A stretch of DNA of 64,000 nt, from the NCBI RefSeq assembly GCF_043641665.1, contig NC_092191.1, forward strand, positions 19,561,501 to 19,625,500, read 5' to 3'. Of this stretch, positions 58,662 to 64,000 are shown piece by piece (within the stretch, counting starts at the first letter, position 1; each line of letters opens with the position of its first letter). The stretch comes from Enoplosus armatus. Taxonomy: Eukaryota; Chordata; Actinopteri; Centrarchiformes; Enoplosidae. Under the pieces are notes generated by a model, which made no database searches, had not been told where the DNA came from, and was given only the letters and a program-made list of their open reading frames with translations. Both the position numbers and the translations under genes were made by a program.

Positions 58662-60654
58662 AAGAGATAATGAGACAGAGGAAAAAGGGGCAAGAGATCA
58701 GACAACTGTGCGAATATGAAATGCGGGAGGGTTATTGGTGTCTAGATTGGAAAATGCCAATGCTAAAACATGCTTCTTTATTAGTAGAGGGAGGGGTCAA
58801 GTAAGTGCCAAAGAGAGGGCACGGGATGATGAATGCCATCTGACTGTAGTGGAGGAGGAAGTCCAACTCATGACTAGGCCTCAATGTCGTGACAAACTGG
58901 AGGCACAGTTTACTGGCCTCGGAGACAAAATGTCGAGAAAAAAAAAAGTTGACAAAGTCATAGAAACTGTTAGAATCAGGAGATGTAATATTTATCTGGA
59001 TAAAGTTTGCCTTGCACATATGGGACTTTTCAGCAAAAGCTTGCCTCAAATTTGTAGTAACACACATAAGCAGCTGGCAGCTGCCCAGCACAGCAGACTT
59101 CCAATGCTGGCCAGTGTTCGAGTGCTGGCTTCATTTGTTGTTTAGGGAGGAAAGATGTTGCTCATTCACTTTCAGAGTTATACTGGGACATGAACCATAT
59201 TGCTACTGTTGGCACCAAAAGAAATGTCAAAAAACAACATCAACTTTCCAGGAAAACTGCATGTTTTTTGTTTTTTTTCAGGGCTTCAGGAAGTCAGAGA
59301 ATTTTCTCACACCGTAGATGACCATGTAATCCTGCAGAGTGAGGAGTGGGCAATGTGCACGACATTCTCCATCACAGTACGGTTGTCAGGGGGCACCGTG
59401 AGCCCGACTCAGCGCTCCTGCCTTCATGCAGTTTAATCTTGATGAGCCACAGGGGACCATGTTTTTACCAGTCAAACGGAGGCACAGCAGTCGCAACCAG
59501 GACCAGAGAACCAGGCTCCTTGTCTGTACAGCGACAGCCACTCTGGCGATGACAAGTAGCTAGTAGTCACCCTGCTGAGGCGTGGTTAGTTTATGGGTGC
59601 TGAGTCGTAACGTTCAGTCAGAAGTTAACGTGACCGACATATTCTTGCTCACAGGTCCGCTTCAACTCTATCTGGTAGCAGTAATGCAGAGATGGTGTAC
59701 AGACAGGCGGGTAGAGCTAGTGGCTTCTAAGCGGCCGGAACGACTGTGCTGCGGCCAATCGCCATTAACGCGCGTTCTAACATTTGGCCTTTAACCATTA
59801 ACCACCCGACAGGAAACACTCACGTTCACGTTCTCGCACTCTAAGTCTTATAGACATGTGGGTCGGACCACAAACTCCGACTGTGAGTGAACCAACAAAT
59901 CCTGCGCACTAAACATCTATTCGGGAATTTCATCTCATGAATGTCTAAGCATGAAAAAGAAACCATATTTAGGTTCTTTCACATCCATCAACACCAAAGA
60001 AACACTAACACAAACGGGTGCATCGAATCTACCAGACACAGACGCGGTGCTGCCTTCAAAGTCATTTCCAGTCAACTATCCTAACGAGACTCATCTTGTG
60101 GCCTTCATCACTGGATGGAGTTTATTCTTTATTATGTGACTGAAGAATGGAATCTCAGTCTTGTATATGGAGAGCGAATTTAACCCCCGTCTCTGTTCAA
60201 GGATGGTTTCTGGCATGGGACGTGGGTGGTCTCCTTGATCTTCCTCCAGCCTGTGTATGGAGTCCTCGTGGCCTCCAACAAATTTGCGAACCTTTTGCTG
60301 AAAGTTTTTTTTTTTTTTTGGTCAAACTACTATTTCCAAGGTCGATAAAGAACCTTCAAGCGCAATGTTGTGATGAAGTACATTTTCCGAAAAAGCAACT
60401 GAGAAACTTTCAAAGGAGAGAATAACCAGTCACGAATGGTTGTTTTGGCCGCAAATCAAATACTTGACAAAGTACATCCATACATACAGCCAGACATCAC
60501 ATAGATGCAAAATCATGTTCAAGTCCCAAATTGGCATAAAACAGTCCTGCTCATTAATTCGTATTACAGTTAACAAATTTATGTTGTCTCACTATATACA
60601 TTATCATATCACCTACCCCTCTATGCAGTCAAAACTATTTAACCAGAACATATT

Positions 60655-60930
60655 ATTCTTTTTGGGCATTTTGCTTTTATTTGAGAGATACTGTTTATGT
60701 ACATGTTTTTACTTCACACTTGCCTTGGCAACGTGTGAAACGTCCGTTTCCCATGCCAATAAAGCCCCTTTGAATTGTATTGATTCGAATTTGCAGGCAG
60801 AAAATGCAGGGAGAGAGAGTTCGGATGACACTGAATAAAGGTCCTTGGCCTGAGTCGAACCATGGGCATAGCGGTTATGTGTTGTGTTAACCTCATGTAT
60901 CCTGAACGCCCCAACCAGACACTATTCTTG
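60655..60930 (-). mobile_element. SINE-like repeat, copy C, interrupted by a LINE tail
   Basis: The left part (GGGCATTTTGCTTTTATTTG) and right part (GCAGGCAGAAAATGCAGGGA, then CCTGAGTCGAACCATGGGC) belong to the family at 16441-16610. Between them, about 60690-60795, lies a different sequence ending CATGCCAATAAAGCCCCTTT and GAATTGTATTGATTCGAAT, a typical fish LINE 3' end with a short pentanucleotide-like tail. This is a nested insertion. Confidence 0.55.
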
Positions 60931-61842
60931 AACATAACTCAAATCTCTGCATGGTCGCAAATCATATTTTGTTTAACAGGAAGAAAACATGATTGGATTT
61001 TTATATACGAACACAAAGAAATGTACGTTTTGTAATTTTTTGGCAGATATTGTCAGATAGGTGCACATTATGAGCAGGAATGTGATCTAAAAGAGGGCAT
61101 TCTTCATTTCCTCTCGACTTTAAACACCCGATAACAGCCTCTGTTATCCTTAAATGCATTAATATATATTTTTGAATATATAATGTATTAGCTATTAGCT
61201 ATAACAAAAAAGACTATGTCTCCACTTGCTTATTAGCAATACTTCATTTGAATAGGAAAACAACCTTAAAACATACAGTAACATTAAAACACGCAGTATA
61301 TGTTTGGCCTTTCGGCTCTTTGTCTGCCACGTAACCGAACGCTGCAAACCTTCTGACTTCGAATATAGTCGACTCTGTGACCGACCTGTGGAAATATACT
61401 GTAGCATTGAAATGAATGCTGAAATGACATCATGATTTCAGTCCTTCTCCCTGCCTTGATTTGTGAAATCACAACCTGGATATCTTTCCTCAGCCAGTTC
61501 AAAAAAACAGTTTTAAAAAAGGTATTTCCAAAGCTGAATTACACTCTGACCCCTCTCTGCTCATGCGAGGTGACGCCATTATGAGTGACGCAGGTATACA
61601 GTGTGGCTGCAGGGAAACCTTTTACCGTACCCTCTTTGACATGATTACAGAAGGCACCATTAAGATGCAGATACAATTTATAATTGAAAATGACCTATTT
61701 TTCAAGGGATTATTTCTCCTAAAGCGGTGGGCAGGCCGAAGCTGTCGTCTCTACAGTAGCTGTCAGGACGTGGCTGGCTGAGAATATGGCACGGCTCGCC
61801 TGATAAAGAGTGTGGCATAAATGAGATCTTGGCTAAATGTAT

Positions 61843-61864
61843 GAAGAAAAAAAAAAAAAAAAAA
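61843..61864. repeat. Poly-A tract
   Basis: About 20 A; a second A12 run follows a GA block near 61931-61942. Confidence 0.9.
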
Positions 61865-62504
61865 GGACAGTGAGAGATGAGCGAATGCCTCTATTCATCT
61901 CTTCAGTGTGCTGCAGAATGAGAGAGAGAGAAAAAAAAAAAACACCATGTGCAGCAGTAAAAGACTGCAATGGACAACACAGCCAACGGAGAGGCTCGGT
62001 AAGCACTGCACTGAAGACCACAGCAGAGAATCCTGCAGGGTTCAGCCAAACGCTTTGAGGGGAACTGGGTGGGGCAGGAAGGAAATTGAAGGTGAGGGTG
62101 CTGATAAAAGAGTCAGAAGTGACCTGGGTGCTCCAAAGGTATAGTTTAAGAAAATATGGGAAGGGACGAATGATTCAGTTGGGGACAACAGAGTCTACAC
62201 AGGAAGTAAAGGGTCAACTCCTCTGCTCTTCTACAAAGGGAAATAAATCTCTGTCTCTCATTCAGCGGAAATGGACAGAAGTCCCTGAGGCCCGCTGATC
62301 TCCAGCCACTGATAGGACTATTTTTCTCCCTCATTCTCCTGCTCTGAGCATCGCCCCCCCTCTTTGCCTGCTAAGTCTCTCCATCTCACTTCTCACCCTT
62401 TATTTCCTGGATATGTCCACCTGTCTGTCTCTAGTCCTTCATTTGTCACTTTTTGCTGTACCGCGTCCTCTCTCGTTCTTTTTCATTTCCAGTTCTCTTT
62501 TTGT

Positions 62505-62553
62505 CTCCCTCCCTCCCTCCCTCCCTCCTCCACCTCCTCCACCTCCTCCCTAC
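62505..62553. repeat. CCCT and CCTCCA pyrimidine repeats
   Basis: About six CTCC units followed by three CCTCCA units; strong strand asymmetry. Confidence 0.92.
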
Positions 62554-62859
62554 TGCCTTCCTCTCTTATGATGTGTTTAGCATTCAAGGCCTCTCACTGC
62601 TGCATCACAGGCCTGTTTGTTTCACCGAGCTGCAAAGAAAGAAAAAAAAAAATGCAATTCCTCAGGGACGGGGTAAGATTTCTTTATGCCTTCTCACTGT
62701 GGAGCGTAATGCATGGATGTGCAGCCGCATGCCTATATGAGCTGCAAACGCTTAAGATTCACACCCTTCCATACACATGCAAACACAATGTGATGCAGGC
62801 GAATGTATTCGCATATAAAGACACATATGCAAGGATGCATGTATGGCTTCAGATTTACA

Positions 62860-62886
62860 CCCCCCCCCACACACACACACACACAC
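62860..62886. repeat. Poly-C plus CA microsatellite
   Basis: About nine C then about nine CA units. Confidence 0.92.
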
Positions 62887-62999
62887 TGAAGATGGTACAC
62901 ATGCACAACACACCCACCACTCATCATGAAGCATAACAGACACTAATAAAACCTTAATACCCATCCAATGTTAATGCCCCTTGCCATTTGACTTTGACA

Positions 63000-63260
63000 C
63001 TTAACTGCAGTTCAACACCCATGCAATTAACCTCCGGTCGTTTGCATGTCGAATATGGAGGGAGGATTACCTCAATCTATGCCCCCTCCACACAGAGGCG
63101 CAGGTCAACGAGCTAATGAAGAGTCCTTGCACTGTTCGTGTTGGAGTTAAGTACTTTAAAATCCTCCATTGCTTATTAGAGAGCTGTACACAACGCATCT
63201 CTAACATATTCCAATTAGAAGCGAATTATCAAGACATTAAGCATTCACATTCATAAAAGC
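63000..63260. promoter_or_regulatory. Candidate conserved non-coding element
   Basis: A repeat-free segment containing TTTGCATG, several TAAT/ATTA cores (ATTAAC, CTAATG, AATTAG, AATTAT) and balanced composition. It is only a candidate; it has no coding potential. Confidence 0.2.
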
Positions 63261-64000
63261 GCCGTGTTTACTGAATCCGGACAAACTGGGTCATATTTGG
63301 TTGTCTTGGATGCCTGTGCTGACATAGAGGATTCGTTTACTGTGCGGCAGCCCCCGGCTACGTTCTGCTGCAACAGTGTCCCCTGATAGGGTCTTAACCT
63401 GGGGGGGGGGCGGCTGACGTGTACACCCATCCAAAGACACCCTCACACCAAAAAGCAAAAAATGCATCCACCCCCCTGAAATAAAAAAAACAAAAACAGA
63501 AAAACAAACAAACACAAACACACACCCACGCAGAGCCGGGTGGCTGTAATTAAAAAGCAGCGGAGCTCTGTGGAGCACAGAGAGGCTATCTGAGGAGAGA
63601 GGGAGGTGGGAATACTCCACCCGTTCAGCCTAAAGGCCTCCACTAATTACCTGCCAATGACAAGGAAGAGGGAGATCTAAAGTGGTAAATATTGTCCCAA
63701 ACTGTCATCCTCAATGAACCATACACTCGGCAATTCAGTTCAAGGATAATGCCCACTGACTTGGGAAATAGGATAAGATGCCATATGTTTGTGTAATTTA
63801 GGGATAATTAGTTCCGAATCTGTTCCAAACAAAGTGACACAGTGGTATTAAACAGTGTGATACCAACTAAAGGTCAGCCAGCAGCCACGCAGTAATCAGG
63901 CAAGATGCTGAAGAGATGTTGAAAATGGTGCTTTTTCCAAAAGCTCACTCTAATTGCAGATTTTGTTTTGGATGTGAAGCAGACAAACAGTCAAATTTTT

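Larger units (their letters stand above)
29381..64000. other. Upstream 34.6 kb: first visible intron and/or 5' flank of adgra1
   Basis: I looked for the expected upstream ADGRA pieces (rest of the GAIN domain, hormone-receptor domain, Ig, leucine-rich repeats) and for typical 10q26-type neighbours, and recognised none on either strand. The segments 30870-33680, 33900-37600, 40160-41790, 43710-48470, 55300-60650 and 60935-64000 contain microsatellites and apparently unique sequence. A short or diverged exon could be hidden. The visible open reading frames are driven mostly by CA, GA or homopolymer tracts. Confidence 0.55.

Noticed and set aside
58735..59145. 136-codon plus-strand open frame
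   Set aside because: No recognisable domain, and it starts just after a TG microsatellite in repeat-poor but unconserved-looking sequence.
59951..60139. 62-codon plus-strand frame with a hydrophobic C-terminus
   Set aside because: Not recognised, with no splice or promoter context; short frames of this size are expected by chance.
62364..62936. 190-codon plus-strand open frame
   Set aside because: Its composition comes from CCCT/CCTCCA and CA repeats (Ser/Pro and Thr/His runs). No domain and no splice context.
1..64000. CRISPR array, prokaryotic operon, or viral genome
   Set aside because: The repeats are microsatellites or dispersed eukaryotic elements without regular unique spacers, and the gene structure is spliced vertebrate.

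Overview
The window looks like vertebrate nuclear DNA, most likely from a percomorph (spiny-rayed) teleost. Coding sequence is rare and split by long GT-AG introns. CA/TG microsatellites and homopolymer tracts are dense, and there are many degraded short interspersed elements of kinds I know from percomorph fish genomes. There is no sign of prokaryotic gene organisation: no operons, ribosome-binding sites or CRISPR arrays, and almost every open reading frame is an accident of low-complexity DNA.

One protein-coding gene can be recognised: the minus-strand gene for adhesion G protein-coupled receptor A1 (adgra1, formerly gpr123). Four consecutive internal exons are visible, listed in transcription order from right to left. 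The first (29170-29380) and second (28389-28597) encode the C-terminal half of an extracellular GAIN-like domain ending at the GPS. The third (7026-7153) encodes the linker and transmembrane helix 1. The fourth (977-1100) encodes intracellular loop 1 and helix 2. Every junction has a clean AG acceptor and GT donor and a matching reading phase. Helices 3-7 and the C-terminal tail must lie left of position 1. The exons for the start of the protein were not found in the 34.6 kb to the right, so they lie beyond the window or were missed.

Layout: 1-976 is intron with an old interspersed repeat. 977-7153 holds two exons and a 5.9-kb intron. 7154-28388 is a 21.2-kb intron crowded with miniature inverted-repeat elements, a broken BEL/Pao retrotransposon remnant (about 23735-24160) and a strong CpG island (about 26890-27970). 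28389-29380 holds two exons 572 bp apart. 29381-64000 has no recognisable exon and consists of unique sequence, possible conserved non-coding segments, at least a dozen interspersed-repeat copies and many microsatellites.

The most useful observations concern adgra1. The canonical human protein, as I recall it, starts at the Met-Asp-Leu-Lys that here spans the junction of the second and third visible exons, whereas this locus keeps in-frame GAIN/GPS exons upstream. The GPS lacks the His-Leu-Thr cleavage triplet. A CpG island inside the 21-kb intron could drive a shorter form. I found no convincing new biological system.
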